A DNA stretch of 64,000 nucleotides. Source: Paenibacillus xerothermodurans. Its GTDB lineage: Bacteria > Bacillota > Bacilli > Paenibacillales > NBRC-103111. The translations under genes and the position numbers were made by a program. Position 1 is the first letter of the stretch. The number at the start of each line of letters is the position of its first letter. The stretch lies in contig NZ_NHRJ02000002.1 of the NCBI RefSeq assembly GCF_002220865.2, positions 687,401 to 751,400 on the forward strand, written 5' to 3'. This document shows, in pieces, positions 15,708 to 24,790 of this stretch. The notes beneath the pieces were generated by a model, which was not told the DNA's origin, did not search any database, and saw nothing but the letters and a program-made list of their open reading frames with translations.

Positions 15708-16526
15708 TTATACAACCAATTTGCGCATGTATCGGACAAAGTGCGGAAAAGCGAGCTCAGGCTCTTCGATCTCCGGATGCCATTTCTTTTCCCATTCCAA
15801 CGTGAAAAATCCCGAGTAATTGTTGTCGCGCAGCAGCTCATAAATCTGCTGCAGCGGAATGTCGCCTTGCCCCATCGGACAGTATTGGAATCCTCCGCCG
15901 TCTTCAGGCTTCCGTGTAAACGAATCCTTCCAATGCGTGTACTCAATCCAATCTCCAAGCACTTCCCAGGTAGTAGCAGGCTGCTCACCCAGTGTGCGGT
16001 ACGGATGATGCGTGTCCCACAGCGCCGCGGCTTCTCGGCGATTCGCCCGCTCGAGCACATCTCTTACCACCCGGCAATCGGTCCAGTCGTCGTGTGTTTC
16101 TATTAAAAGCTTCACCCCGTGCTCGCCGGCAACATCACTCAACTCCTGCAGATGCCGAACCACAATGCGAGTCGCTTCCGCACGGTCCGTATCCCCGATT
16201 TTTCCCCCAAACACGCGGATGTACCGGGTGCCAAACAGCTTGCACAGACCAGCATATGCCCGAAACTCATCAACAAACTTTGCATGCTCTGGCTCAGTGG
16301 CAAACAGCTTGATTGAGCTGGAGAAACAAGTGACCTCAAGACCTGCTTCCTTGATGCGCTGAATCGTGCTGTGAACATCAGTAGAAAATTGCGGCAGCTT
16401 GTAGATGTTCATCTGACCCAAATACCCGCGAAAATCGATGCCGTCAAATCCATACTCTTTCGCCCGTGCAATGATGGTCTCGAGATCCCACTCCGGACAG
16501 CCCAGCGTAGTAAAGGAGAGCTTCAT
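15708..16526 (-). CDS. Sugar phosphate isomerase/epimerase family TIM-barrel protein
   Basis: A 272-residue xylose-isomerase-like (AP endonuclease 2) barrel. Metal-binding positions are recognisable: Glu in LLIETHDDW (about 148), Asp/His in LWDTHHPYRT (about 178), GQGDIPLQQI and Glu in FFTLEWEKKW near the end. It probably isomerises or epimerises a keto-sugar or inositol-type substrate, or dehydrates one; the substrate is not readable. An AAGGATGG site precedes the ATG. A broken SDR lies just downstream. Confidence 0.85.
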   Translation of the reverse strand: MKLSFTTLGCPEWDLETIIARAKEYGFDGIDFRGYLGQMNIYKLPQFSTDVHSTIQRIKEAGLEVTCFSSSIKLFATEPEHAKFVDEFRAYAGLCKLFGTRYIRVFGGKIGDTDRAEATRIVVRHLQELSDVAGEHGVKLLIETHDDWTDCRVVRDVLERANRREAAALWDTHHPYRTLGEQPATTWEVLGDWIEYTHWKDSFTRKPEDGGGFQYCPMGQGDIPLQQIYELLRDNNYSGFFTLEWEKKWHPEIEEPELAFPHFVRYMRKLVV

Positions 16527-16884
16527 TTGTCATCCATCCTTCCATCCTCTAAAATACTTCATAAATTTCTTGGCGCGGCGTGGTTCCAGCTGCCGCTCTG
16601 TCAAAACATATGTAACCGCTATCAAAATATGGTGTGCATCAAGCTCCCGACAAATTCAATTATAGGGTTATTGTTGCCGTTTTGGAAGAACTGTCGTGCT
16701 ATCTCGGCTGCCGCCGGGGGGTGCAGTGGGGCCTCTTTTTATCCGACAGCTTCGGGCTTGCAGTAAGCATCATTCAGGGGTGTGTGGGATCCGACCCGCT
16801 GCACCGCGATTGTGGACGGGTTCGCCTCCATATGCAGAGGGTAATGGATTATGAAACATAACGATAGGAAGGGAGAAACTACAA
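16527..16884. other. Divergent intergenic region before ohr
   Basis: 358 bases between two divergent genes. I see the two ribosome sites but no convincing OhrR-type inverted repeat, hairpin or extra gene. Confidence 0.4.
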
Positions 16885-17310
16885 ATGGGAACACTTTATA
16901 CAGCCCAGGTTACATCTCAGGGGGGACGAGACGGCTATGTTCGTTCGTCGGATGGCGTAATTGACTTGCAAGTCGGTAGGCCTGCTACAGGAGAGGCTAA
17001 AGGGACAAATCCTGAACAACTGTTCGGGGCGGCTTACTCGGCTTGTTTTCACAGCGCGCTGAAAAGTATCGCCAAAAGCAAGCAGATGGATACGAGCCAC
17101 TCGGAAGTCACTGCTAACGTAACGCTGCATCAAAATGGCAACGAGTACTATCTGTCCGTGCAGCTGGACGTGGCCGTTCCCGGCGTGAGCTCGTCACAAG
17201 TGCTGGAATTAGCGGAAGCCGCCCACAAAGTGTGTCCATACTCCAAGGCAACCAGAGACAATATTGAGGTTGAACTGCGAGTGCGGGCCCCGATGCACAG
17301 CAGAGATTAA
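16885..17310 (+). CDS. ohr: Organic hydroperoxide resistance protein (Ohr, OsmC family)
   Basis: A 141-residue thiol peroxidase, standard length. The two catalytic cysteines are in SACFHSAL (about residue 53) and KVCPYSKAT (about 117), and the substrate-binding Arg is in the N-terminal QGGRDGYVRS segment. It reduces organic hydroperoxides, usually recycled through lipoyl thiols in the cytoplasm. A GGGAG site precedes the ATG. No OhrR gene is adjacent, so control may come from a distant regulator. Confidence 0.93.
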   Translation: MGTLYTAQVTSQGGRDGYVRSSDGVIDLQVGRPATGEAKGTNPEQLFGAAYSACFHSALKSIAKSKQMDTSHSEVTANVTLHQNGNEYYLSVQLDVAVPGVSSSQVLELAEAAHKVCPYSKATRDNIEVELRVRAPMHSRD

Positions 17311-17328
17311 AGCAATATAAGCTATCAA

Positions 17329-17376
17329 ACCGCAGCTGTTCCGAAAGTTGTGCAACACTGGAGGAACGGCTTTTTT
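17329..17376 (+). terminator. Terminator of ohr
   Basis: AGCTGTTCC pairs (with one G-U) to GGAACGGCT, followed by six T residues, starting about 20 bases after the ohr stop. Confidence 0.65.
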
Positions 17377-17406
17377 ACCTGTTCACAGCCGAATGTCACA
17401 CCGGCA

Positions 17407-18696
17407 TCACGCACTCAAACGAGCCCGTTGAGGTAGTATGTGCGTTAATAAAAACGAAGCTGCCATCGAAATAATGAGCATAACAGAAATCATTGCAACA
17501 ATACCGGTCCACTCAAACCGCACCCAGAACAAGCCGCCCACCGTGCCCCCGATGCTCGAGCCCACATAGTAAAACAGCAGGTACAAGGCGGAGGCCTGCG
17601 CTTTGCCTGCGGCAGCCCTCTTACCCACCCAAGCACTGGCGGTCGAGTGGCTCCCGAAAAAGCCGAAAGTAAACACTGCCACGCCAACGATCACAACCGT
17701 CAAGTGCGCAGACACGGTGAGCAAAACTCCGACCAACATCAGCATCACATTAATCCATAATACGATGCCTCTGCCAAGCCTGTCGCTCATCGTTCCCATC
17801 CAGGAGGAGCTGAACGTTCCCACCAGATAGATGAGAAATGTCCATCCTACCAATGTCTGGGAAAGCTGAAACGGCGGCTCGATCAGCCGGAACGATAGGT
17901 AGTTGTATAAAGTGACGAAGCTTCCCATAAGAATTGCACCCAATGCAAACAGGCACACAAGGCCGGCGTCCCGAAACTGGGCGGCGAACAGGCCGATTAT
18001 CGCTTTGGGATTCATCCGTTTGGGCTTGAAATGGCGAGACGGCGGGAGGCTGCGCCAGAAATAAACACTAGCCAGCAGACTGATCAGTGCTAATATACAT
18101 ATCCCCCATCGCCACGAGTAGTGGTCGGTGATTGTACTCACAGCAATCCGGCCGAAGAGCCCGCCAACCGTGTTGCCGCTTATATATAAGCCCATCGCAA
18201 AGCCTAGACTTTTCTCCTCCATTTCCTCCGCTAAATAGGTCATCGCCACGGCGGGCAGCCCGGCCAGCACGATCCCCTGGATCGCCCGAATAATCAGCAG
18301 AGCGGTGAAATTTGGTGCGAACGCAGTGCATAAACAGCACAGTGAAGAGAGGAATAGTGATATGGCCATGACTGCCTTTCTACCTATACGGTCGGATAAA
18401 AAGCCTGCCACAGGCAGCGATACAGCGAGCAAAACCGTGCTAACGGATAAGGCCAGGGATACATGCGCGGGTGAAAGCCCCATTTCCTGTGAGTAAATCG
18501 GAAACAACGGCTGAACGCAGTACAAAATAGCAAAAGTGGCCAAGCCCGCGGCAAATAACGCCAAGCTGCCCAGCTGATACTCTTTGCTGCCTCTTTGCAA
18601 ATAACCAGTGTGCTCATCGCCTGAGTTAGGGGCGGCCGCTCTGGCTGTACGGTCATAAATTTGCGTGTTCGATGTCACTCTCACGGGGGTCTTCAT
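17407..18696 (-). CDS. MFS transporter, YnfM/arabinose-efflux-like
   Basis: A 429-residue transporter with 12 predicted spans. The MFS loop 2-3 motif is GFLSDRIGRKAVM (about 100-112), with a related GTMSDRLGRGIVL in the second half. A 35-residue polar N-terminal extension precedes the first helix. Its similarity in outline to YnfM-type drug/sugar exporters is an inference; the substrate is unknown. The ribosome site GGAAGG sits unusually close to the ATG. It is a single gene. Confidence 0.85.
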   Translation of the reverse strand: MKTPVRVTSNTQIYDRTARAAAPNSGDEHTGYLQRGSKEYQLGSLALFAAGLATFAILYCVQPLFPIYSQEMGLSPAHVSLALSVSTVLLAVSLPVAGFLSDRIGRKAVMAISLFLSSLCCLCTAFAPNFTALLIIRAIQGIVLAGLPAVAMTYLAEEMEEKSLGFAMGLYISGNTVGGLFGRIAVSTITDHYSWRWGICILALISLLASVYFWRSLPPSRHFKPKRMNPKAIIGLFAAQFRDAGLVCLFALGAILMGSFVTLYNYLSFRLIEPPFQLSQTLVGWTFLIYLVGTFSSSWMGTMSDRLGRGIVLWINVMLMLVGVLLTVSAHLTVVIVGVAVFTFGFFGSHSTASAWVGKRAAAGKAQASALYLLFYYVGSSIGGTVGGLFWVRFEWTGIVAMISVMLIISMAASFLLTHILPQRARLSA

Positions 18697-18802
18697 ATCC
18701 TTCCGAATTTCTGTTTAGTTTTATATAGCATACACCGAATCTATTGATGTGTATAATGCATCTTTTACACTGTTTTCATGAATCATGGTAATAAAAGCAA
18801 AA

Positions 18803-18825
18803 AAGCCTGACCGAGGCCAGGCGTG
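18803..18825 (-). terminator. Terminator of the SPW-family gene
   Basis: The stem GCCTGG/TCAGGC is followed by six T residues on the minus strand, about 100 bases downstream of the SPW protein stop. Confidence 0.7.
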
Positions 18826-18925
18826 GGTGTAACCAATTGCAATCGGGGCTCGCAGTGCGCCCATACTGTTCAGCGTCTGATGCGGAGCCTTCTACTCTTT
18901 TTCGCCGGCCGCCCTGCAAAAAACA

Positions 18926-19249
18926 TTATGAATCGGGATATATGGCTGAATAATTTATCATGATCGTCGAGAACGCCAGGATTTCGAATGAAAGAAACTC
19001 CATCGTATCCAGCTCGAACGCATTGGAAATTATGATGAAGGACGCTCCGACCAAAATGGACAGCAGGTTGAGTACCATAGTTTTCCGCCCCCGAGCCGCC
19101 ACGACAGCGGCAGCGGAGGCTAAAAATTGCAAGCCGCCGAGTATCGCACAGAGATAATATTGGCTGCTGAAGGGGGTAAAGTCCAAAAGCCACGGGGTGA
19201 GCATGAACCATGCGCCAATCAGTGTGGACAGTTCGTTCTTGACTCGCAT
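18926..19249 (-). CDS. SPW-repeat family membrane protein
   Basis: 107 residues with four hydrophobic helices. The family signature IGAWFMLTPWLLDF (about 11-24) is followed by a second related unit, ILVGASFIIISNAFEL. Function in the family is unknown. The ATG at 19249 is preferred because GGAGG lies seven bases upstream; the frame also opens at 19267. Confidence 0.75.
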   Translation of the reverse strand: MRVKNELSTLIGAWFMLTPWLLDFTPFSSQYYLCAILGGLQFLASAAAVVAARGRKTMVLNLLSILVGASFIIISNAFELDTMEFLSFEILAFSTIMINYSAIYPDS

Positions 19250-19422
19250 CGCCGCACCTCCAAACACATTCTACTGCAGCATATGCAAGCGTTTGCAGTA
19301 ATGTGACAAGCAGCGTAACGTTAACGCTCCCCAAGAACCTCCTACAGCAAAGAAGCGAGAGCATACGCCCCCGCTTCAGCGTTCAATGCCTCTGAGCCCC
19401 GAATCCCATTCGGATGAATCTT

Positions 19423-20145
19423 TTATACCGTGAGATTTCTGTTAAACGTGTTCCATATTTTTTTCTCATTCCGGGTCAAATGGTGTCTCATCGCGGAGGA
19501 GGCGGCTTCGGGCGCGCGGGCGAACAAAGCGCTGATGATTTCCTCATGCTCCCGGTAGCCCGGCAAAAACCCGGCCGGCAGCTTTAACGATTGCATTTTG
19601 CTGATGCGTATGCCTTCTTTCAATTTAGTTGAAACGCTCTTGAACACCTGCTGATAAATGGAATTGTGAGACGCCTTCATAATGTGATAGTGGAACTGGT
19701 AATCCTCGTCAATGCCCACCGAGCTCGCTTGATTAGCCGCCACCAGCTCATCGTGAGCGGTCTTGATTTTCAGAAGGTCCTCATCCGTTCCCCGCATCGC
19801 CGCTAGGCCGGCGGCCTCAACCTCCAACCCTCTGCGGAATTCCAAAATATCCTGCAGCTCGTTTTTTTGCATCAGGTTGTAAGTGACATGCAGCACGATG
19901 GATTCGCCCTGCATATCTTTGAGGTAAATTCCCGAGCCGGCTCGTGTTTCAACGACCCCATTGCTCGTCAGCACTGTCATCGCTTCTCTTACCGCGGTTT
20001 TGCTCACATTGAAAATGGCGGCCAACTCATTCTCGGACGGAAGCCGCATGCCGGGTTGAATGTTTTCGTCCTGTATGAACTGCTCGACGGCAACAATGAT
20101 TTCCTCAAAAAGACGCTTCCTCTTAATCGGCTTCAGAGCCATCAT
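19423..20145 (-). CDS. GntR/FadR-family transcriptional regulator
   Basis: 240 residues. N-terminal winged helix (GMRLPSENELAAIFNVSKTAVREAMTVLTSNG, shown here only as landmarks LPSENELA and VSKTAVREAM) and a C-terminal all-helical FCD effector domain with metal-type residues (DEDYQFHYHI, GYREHEEII, MRHHL). FadR-type regulators bind carboxylic acids or sugar acids. It is the last gene of the minus-strand LarA-like/TctABC/UxaA operon, so it is a candidate for binding the TGGTCNGACCA palindromes at 26,296 and 57,195. Confidence 0.9.
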   Translation of the reverse strand: MMALKPIKRKRLFEEIIVAVEQFIQDENIQPGMRLPSENELAAIFNVSKTAVREAMTVLTSNGVVETRAGSGIYLKDMQGESIVLHVTYNLMQKNELQDILEFRRGLEVEAAGLAAMRGTDEDLLKIKTAHDELVAANQASSVGIDEDYQFHYHIMKASHNSIYQQVFKSVSTKLKEGIRISKMQSLKLPAGFLPGYREHEEIISALFARAPEAASSAMRHHLTRNEKKIWNTFNRNLTV

Positions 20146-20195
20146 CGGCTACCTTCCCTTTCGGCTGCGACTGTTCACGGTAATTCATGCCACAG

Positions 20196-21473
20196 TCACC
20201 AAATCAGATTCCCCGCTTCATCAAAGGCGAGTAGTTTGGGGTCGTCCGTCAATTCTATATGTGGCTCGTTCTTGACTTCTTCATACACAGCCTCGCTGAC
20301 CCAAAGATGTTCAATATGAAGTGTGCTGCGAATTAACAGCATCCGAAGCTGTGACGTGTCATCGATGCGGAGCATGTCGACCGCCGCGGCAATCAACGCC
20401 CGGTCATGGGCAAACGTCATCGGCACCGCAGCGCGAATAATAAAACCGCTGGTCGCACAGTTTAAATACATTGCGGTTTTATCTATGTCGTCAACCAACG
20501 TTTGCGTGGTCATATCCGCGAGACCGATTCCCGTTGCATTGCCGTGAGAGGGCTCCGACAAACGCAGTACGCCGATGTAGGTAAAAAACGGATTTGCCGG
20601 CTCCGGCACTCCCTGTATACGCATTCGACCGATGATGTTCGTATCCATCCCGGTCCCGCTGTAGTTTTTGCCCATCTCACCTACGATGAGCAAATCGGCT
20701 TTATCTACCGGAAGGCGCGGCATAAAGCTTTTCGCCAACTCGAGCAGCGCCTTCTCCCTCTCCATTATGCGGTCATCCGGTATACCCTCCACCACCGTGG
20801 TTTGCTCCTTGGCATTTTCCAGAACCGCTAGCCCGCCTATGACAGGCGCCTGCCGCAGCACACTGCCGCCGATCAGCGGAATCATATCCGCCAAATGGGT
20901 GGCCCCGAGACTGTGGAACATGTCGGCGCCCTTCGCCCGGCCCATGCCTACTGTCATCATTTTTAACAGCCCGCTCTCATACTCGCCGCGAAACGATGTG
21001 TGCGGCTTGACACGGTTCACCACAACGATCCCGTCGGCCTGCAGCGCTTCTTTGGCACAATATACCGGAATGCGCCGGCCGAACGCGTCAAATTCATCGA
21101 TTTGCTCAACCTCGCTTGAACAGGAAACGGGACAACCCAGCACATTCTCCGTCATACCCATACTGTCCAATATTTCTCGCTGTCCCTCCGCCTCGCCCCG
21201 TCCGTGCGTACCCATCGCCGCGAACACGAAAGGTTGAAATCCCCGCGCCTTCAGCGCAGACACCGTGCACCGTAAGATTTCCACATAATTAGCGATTCCG
21301 CGGCTTCCTGCCGTCACTGCTACAGATGCGCCGGGTTGTAAATTGCGGGAACGGCTGCCATTGAGCAAGGTGTCCACCGCTTTGCCAACGCTGTGTGCCA
21401 TATCCTCGACTGCCGGACTCTGAGAGTGCACTTTGATAGGGTAAACCTGAATTGAGCCTGCTTTATCAGACAT
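20196..21473 (-). CDS. LarA-family nickel-pincer-type isomerase (DUF2088)
   Basis: About 425 residues, homologous in layout to lactate racemase LarA, which uses a nickel-pincer nucleotide to racemise or epimerise 2-hydroxy acids. Counterparts of the cofactor/catalytic residues are apparent: His90 in MGTHGRGE, His158 in VKPHTSFRG, Lys171 in GLLKMMTVG and His187 in MFHSLG. It lies between TctA and a GntR gene in a sugar-acid operon, so a hydroxy-acid C2 epimerase is likely. LarB/C/E cofactor genes are not in the window. Start at 21473 has GGGAGG upstream; the longer frame to 21560 would overlap tctA. Confidence 0.8.
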   Translation of the reverse strand: MSDKAGSIQVYPIKVHSQSPAVEDMAHSVGKAVDTLLNGSRSRNLQPGASVAVTAGSRGIANYVEILRCTVSALKARGFQPFVFAAMGTHGRGEAEGQREILDSMGMTENVLGCPVSCSSEVEQIDEFDAFGRRIPVYCAKEALQADGIVVVNRVKPHTSFRGEYESGLLKMMTVGMGRAKGADMFHSLGATHLADMIPLIGGSVLRQAPVIGGLAVLENAKEQTTVVEGIPDDRIMEREKALLELAKSFMPRLPVDKADLLIVGEMGKNYSGTGMDTNIIGRMRIQGVPEPANPFFTYIGVLRLSEPSHGNATGIGLADMTTQTLVDDIDKTAMYLNCATSGFIIRAAVPMTFAHDRALIAAAVDMLRIDDTSQLRMLLIRSTLHIEHLWVSEAVYEEVKNEPHIELTDDPKLLAFDEAGNLIW

Positions 21474-21507
21474 ACAACATCCTCCCGTGTGTGGTTCTAT
21501 CGTTCGC

Positions 21508-23004
21508 TTACATTTCGAAATCCTCCGCGAGAACACCCTTCTTGTTCTTGACGCCGGCATAAATGCTCACGGCAAAAATCAGAATGGAGATGACCAGCAA
21601 TGTGCCGGAAATCGGTCTAGTAAATAAGGCGAAAAAATTCCCCTTAAAAATGGTCAAGGACTGCATGAGCGAAGATTCCATCATTTTGCCGAGCACGAAT
21701 GTCAATACGATCGGCGCCAGCGGGATATCCACCTTCTTTAAAATATAGCCGACCAGGCCGAACATGAGCATAATCCCCACATCGAACATGTTGTTGTTCA
21801 CACTGTATGCTCCCACAGCGGCTACCGCGAGGATGATCGGAAACAACAGCTTATACGGTACCATTGTAATCTTTGCCCAGAAGCCGGCCATCGGCAGATT
21901 CATGATCAGCAGCATGAAGTTTCCGATAAACATACTGGCTATGACGGCCCACACGAAATCTGGATTTTTCTGAAACAGCTGGGGACCCGGTGTCAAACCA
22001 TGCATGATGAAGGCTCCCAGCAGAACGGCAATGACCGGTGAGCTGGGAATGCCCAAAGTGAACAGCGGGATTAAAGCGCCGCCGCAGTAGGAGTTGTTCG
22101 CAGTTTCAGGTCCCGCCACACCTTCTATAGCGCCTTTGCCGAAGCGGCTCGGATCTTTGGCCAGTTTCTTTTCCATCGAATACGACATGATAGCCGGTAT
22201 GACCGAGTTGGTGCCCGGCAGTAGACCGATGATGAAGCCGAGCCCGGAGCCTCTAAGAATTGCCGCCATCATGGGCTTCCATTCTTCCCGTCTAGGCAGA
22301 AGTCCTTTTACTTTCGGCGGTTTCTCCGTTTTCAGCTTGCTTTCCGCCGTGATCAAAATTTCCGAGATGCCGAACAGTCCCATTGCCAACGGAACAAAAT
22401 CGAACCCGTTCATCAGTTCCATTTGATCAAACGTGAAACGCACTGTCCCTGTGACCGGATCCAGACCGACAAGGGCCAGATTTAAGCCGATGAGTGCGGC
22501 GATGATACCGCGAACGAGCGATTTCCCCATCAAACCGATAACCATAGTCATCCCCAGCACCATCAAGGCAAAAAACTCGGGCGGACCGAATTTGAGTGCG
22601 AGCCGCGCGATCGGCGGCCCGATAAAGGCCAAGCCGATAATGGATAAAGTTCCGCCCACGAATGAGCCTATGCCCGCCACGCCCAGCGCTGTGCCGGCTC
22701 TGCCCTGCCTCGCCAACGGATGACCGTCCAGACAAGTGACCACGGAAGCGGCCTCTCCGGGCGTATTGATCAACACGGACGTGATCGTGCCGCCATACAT
22801 GGCTCCATAGTAAATGCCCGCCAACATAATGATCGCCGGTATAGGCTCCATTCCGAACGTCAGCGGAAGCAGAACTGCGGTTCCCGTCGTGGGCCCCAGC
22901 CCGGGCAGCACCCCTACCACCATGCCGACGGTTACGCCGATCAAGCAATACAGCAGGTTGCTCAGGGTGATGGCTGCGGCAAAGCCCGACAGCAAGTATT
23001 CCAT
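21508..23004 (-). CDS. tctA: Tripartite tricarboxylate transporter, large permease TctA
   Basis: A 498-residue multi-span permease. Family motifs: GVLPGLGPTTGTAVLLPLTF (about 31-50), GIYYGAMYGGTITSVLINTPG, and in the second half GLLPGTNSVIPA and GVAGPETANNSYCGGALIPL. With TctB and the TctC binding protein it imports carboxylates or sugar acids using an ion gradient. A GGGAGG site precedes the ATG. It is followed 34 bases later by the LarA-like gene, in the same operon. Confidence 0.95.
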   Translation of the reverse strand: MEYLLSGFAAAITLSNLLYCLIGVTVGMVVGVLPGLGPTTGTAVLLPLTFGMEPIPAIIMLAGIYYGAMYGGTITSVLINTPGEAASVVTCLDGHPLARQGRAGTALGVAGIGSFVGGTLSIIGLAFIGPPIARLALKFGPPEFFALMVLGMTMVIGLMGKSLVRGIIAALIGLNLALVGLDPVTGTVRFTFDQMELMNGFDFVPLAMGLFGISEILITAESKLKTEKPPKVKGLLPRREEWKPMMAAILRGSGLGFIIGLLPGTNSVIPAIMSYSMEKKLAKDPSRFGKGAIEGVAGPETANNSYCGGALIPLFTLGIPSSPVIAVLLGAFIMHGLTPGPQLFQKNPDFVWAVIASMFIGNFMLLIMNLPMAGFWAKITMVPYKLLFPIILAVAAVGAYSVNNNMFDVGIMLMFGLVGYILKKVDIPLAPIVLTFVLGKMMESSLMQSLTIFKGNFFALFTRPISGTLLVISILIFAVSIYAGVKNKKGVLAEDFEM

Positions 23005-23025
23005 CTGCGATCCCTCCCCCTCTCT

Positions 23026-23481
23026 TTATCCGATCGAAAACTCAGGCAGCGGCACATTCAGCAGGGATTGGAAGACGTAGAAGATGGCCAGCGTCACCAC
23101 AATTGAGATTCCCACATTCCAATACCATTTGTAGTCAGCGAAAAATAGGATAAAGAGCATGATTACGCTTGCCGGGATATACCCGGCAACAGGTGCGAGG
23201 CTAAGAAAAATGACAACGGCTGCAATGATGGATATCACTTTCCTCAAGCCGGGTCCCGGCGGGAACACTTTTGACAAATCGATTCTGTCTTTACGAATTG
23301 CCGTAATGATGTACAGCACCCCAGAGACTATGAGCATGCCGCTGAGCCACAGCGGGAACAATCCCGGGCCCGGCCCAAAATCGCTGAAATAATCGTAAGA
23401 TAGGGATTGCGCAAAAATAGTGCCGGCAAATAGGAGAATCATGGCACCGACCCAGATTCCTGCATTTCTCATTTTTGGCAC
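23026..23481 (-). CDS. tctB: Tripartite tricarboxylate transporter, small permease TctB
   Basis: About 150 residues with four membrane spans and the TctB pattern DFGPGPGLFPLWLSGMLI near residue 35. It forms the membrane complex with TctA. The start may be GTG 23481 (AAGGA only three bases away) or ATG 23472 (MRNAGIW, twelve bases away). It lies 21 bases upstream of tctA. Confidence 0.9.
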   Translation of the reverse strand: MPKMRNAGIWVGAMILLFAGTIFAQSLSYDYFSDFGPGPGLFPLWLSGMLIVSGVLYIITAIRKDRIDLSKVFPPGPGLRKVISIIAAVVIFLSLAPVAGYIPASVIMLFILFFADYKWYWNVGISIVVTLAIFYVFQSLLNVPLPEFSIG

Positions 23482-23501
23482 ACATCCTTTTGATTACCGG
23501 A

Positions 23502-24539
23502 TTACCATCCCATCAAATCCTTTAAGTCTATGACTCCCTGCTCATCCTTTTTCAACAGATCCGCATAATCCTGCCCTGATTTGTAATCGACCTGCAGGCC
23601 GCTCTCGCCCTGCTTTTTCACCTGCTCCGCGTTATTGATTCCTTTCTCCAGCGCCGCATTCAAAATTTTGGCCTTCTCAGGATCCAATCCCTTCGGTGCT
23701 GCAAGCCCGCGGGCCGACCAGGAAGTGATCCCCTTGAACCCGCTCTCATCCAGCGTCGGAACATCAGGAAGGAATGGAGATCGTTGGTCGGTCATCACAC
23801 CCACAATCTTAATCTCTCCGTTCTTGTGCAGCGTTGTCAGTTCGCCCACATTCGCGAATAATACATCCACATGTCCGCCCAGCACCGCCGCCTGACTTTC
23901 CGCGGCCCCGCCGTTTTGCACCGCGGTAAACTTGGTGCCGAAAGCTTTGTTCAGCTTCAACGAGGCAAAGTGGTCATCGCTGCCGACCCCAGTCGATGTT
24001 GCGGTTAATGCATTTTTCTTCGCGTACTCAATCAGAGAAGTAATATCCGTGAATCGCTTTTCATCCTTAGAGATCGCTATGGCGCCGGGGTCCGTGATAT
24101 GGTTCGCCAGTGTGGTGAAACTGTCCAAACTCTCTTTACGCTTTTGCTTCGGGTCCAGGTAACCTGTCATCAAGTTGGGAGTATTGATGTAACCGATGGT
24201 ATAGCCGTCCGGCTTAGCATTAGCGAGCTCCGTCCAGCCAACCCAGCCGCCGCCTCCCGGCTTATTGATGATGTTGATCGGTACGCCAAGCTCTTTTTCC
24301 ACATACGGCATGAGCATACGGGCCCCAACATCTGTGCCGCCGCCCGCCGCGTAGGCGATGATCAGATTGATCGGCTTGGTCGGATATTTCTCTTGCGATT
24401 TCGCTTCCGAAGCTGCCGGCGCTGCGGGAGCCGGCGAAGCCGAGGAGCCCTCATTCGTTGTCGTCCTGGTTCCCCCGGCACATGCGGTAAGCGCTAACGC
24501 AAACCCGATACTCATAAGCAAGCTGGTACTTTTTTTCAT
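23502..24539 (-). CDS. tctC: Tripartite tricarboxylate transporter substrate-binding lipoprotein TctC
   Basis: A 345-residue Bug-family binding protein. The signal peptide ends in a lipobox (LALTACAGG, about 15-23), so it is anchored outside the membrane. The mature domain opens with YPTKPINLIIAYAAGGGTDVGAR, the carboxylate-binding loop of the family (shown as PIN...AAGGGTD). It delivers a carboxylated substrate to TctAB. An AGGAGG site precedes the ATG. The 250-base gap to the upstream dehydratase gene may hold its own promoter. Confidence 0.93.
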   Translation of the reverse strand: MKKSTSLLMSIGFALALTACAGGTRTTTNEGSSASPAPAAPAASEAKSQEKYPTKPINLIIAYAAGGGTDVGARMLMPYVEKELGVPINIINKPGGGGWVGWTELANAKPDGYTIGYINTPNLMTGYLDPKQKRKESLDSFTTLANHITDPGAIAISKDEKRFTDITSLIEYAKKNALTATSTGVGSDDHFASLKLNKAFGTKFTAVQNGGAAESQAAVLGGHVDVLFANVGELTTLHKNGEIKIVGVMTDQRSPFLPDVPTLDESGFKGITSWSARGLAAPKGLDPEKAKILNAALEKGINNAEQVKKQGESGLQVDYKSGQDYADLLKKDEQGVIDLKDLMGW

Positions 24540-24790
24540 GTTATCCCTCCTGGTTGGTATCCTTTCTCCTTATCACAATACCCCTACAGCGCTGTTAGAT
24601 GATCGTTACGCCACTTGGCATCTCACCGCCCGAAAGCAAGGGTACCGCAGGCACGCTGGGCACAGATCTGACCACGCACTCACACAAAACAGGGCGCACA
24701 CAGTCCGTTGCAAGTCCTCACCCGGCAAGGCGCGGCGCTCCCCACAACATGTCACATGCCAGCGCATTGCCCGCCACACATCCCGCACAC

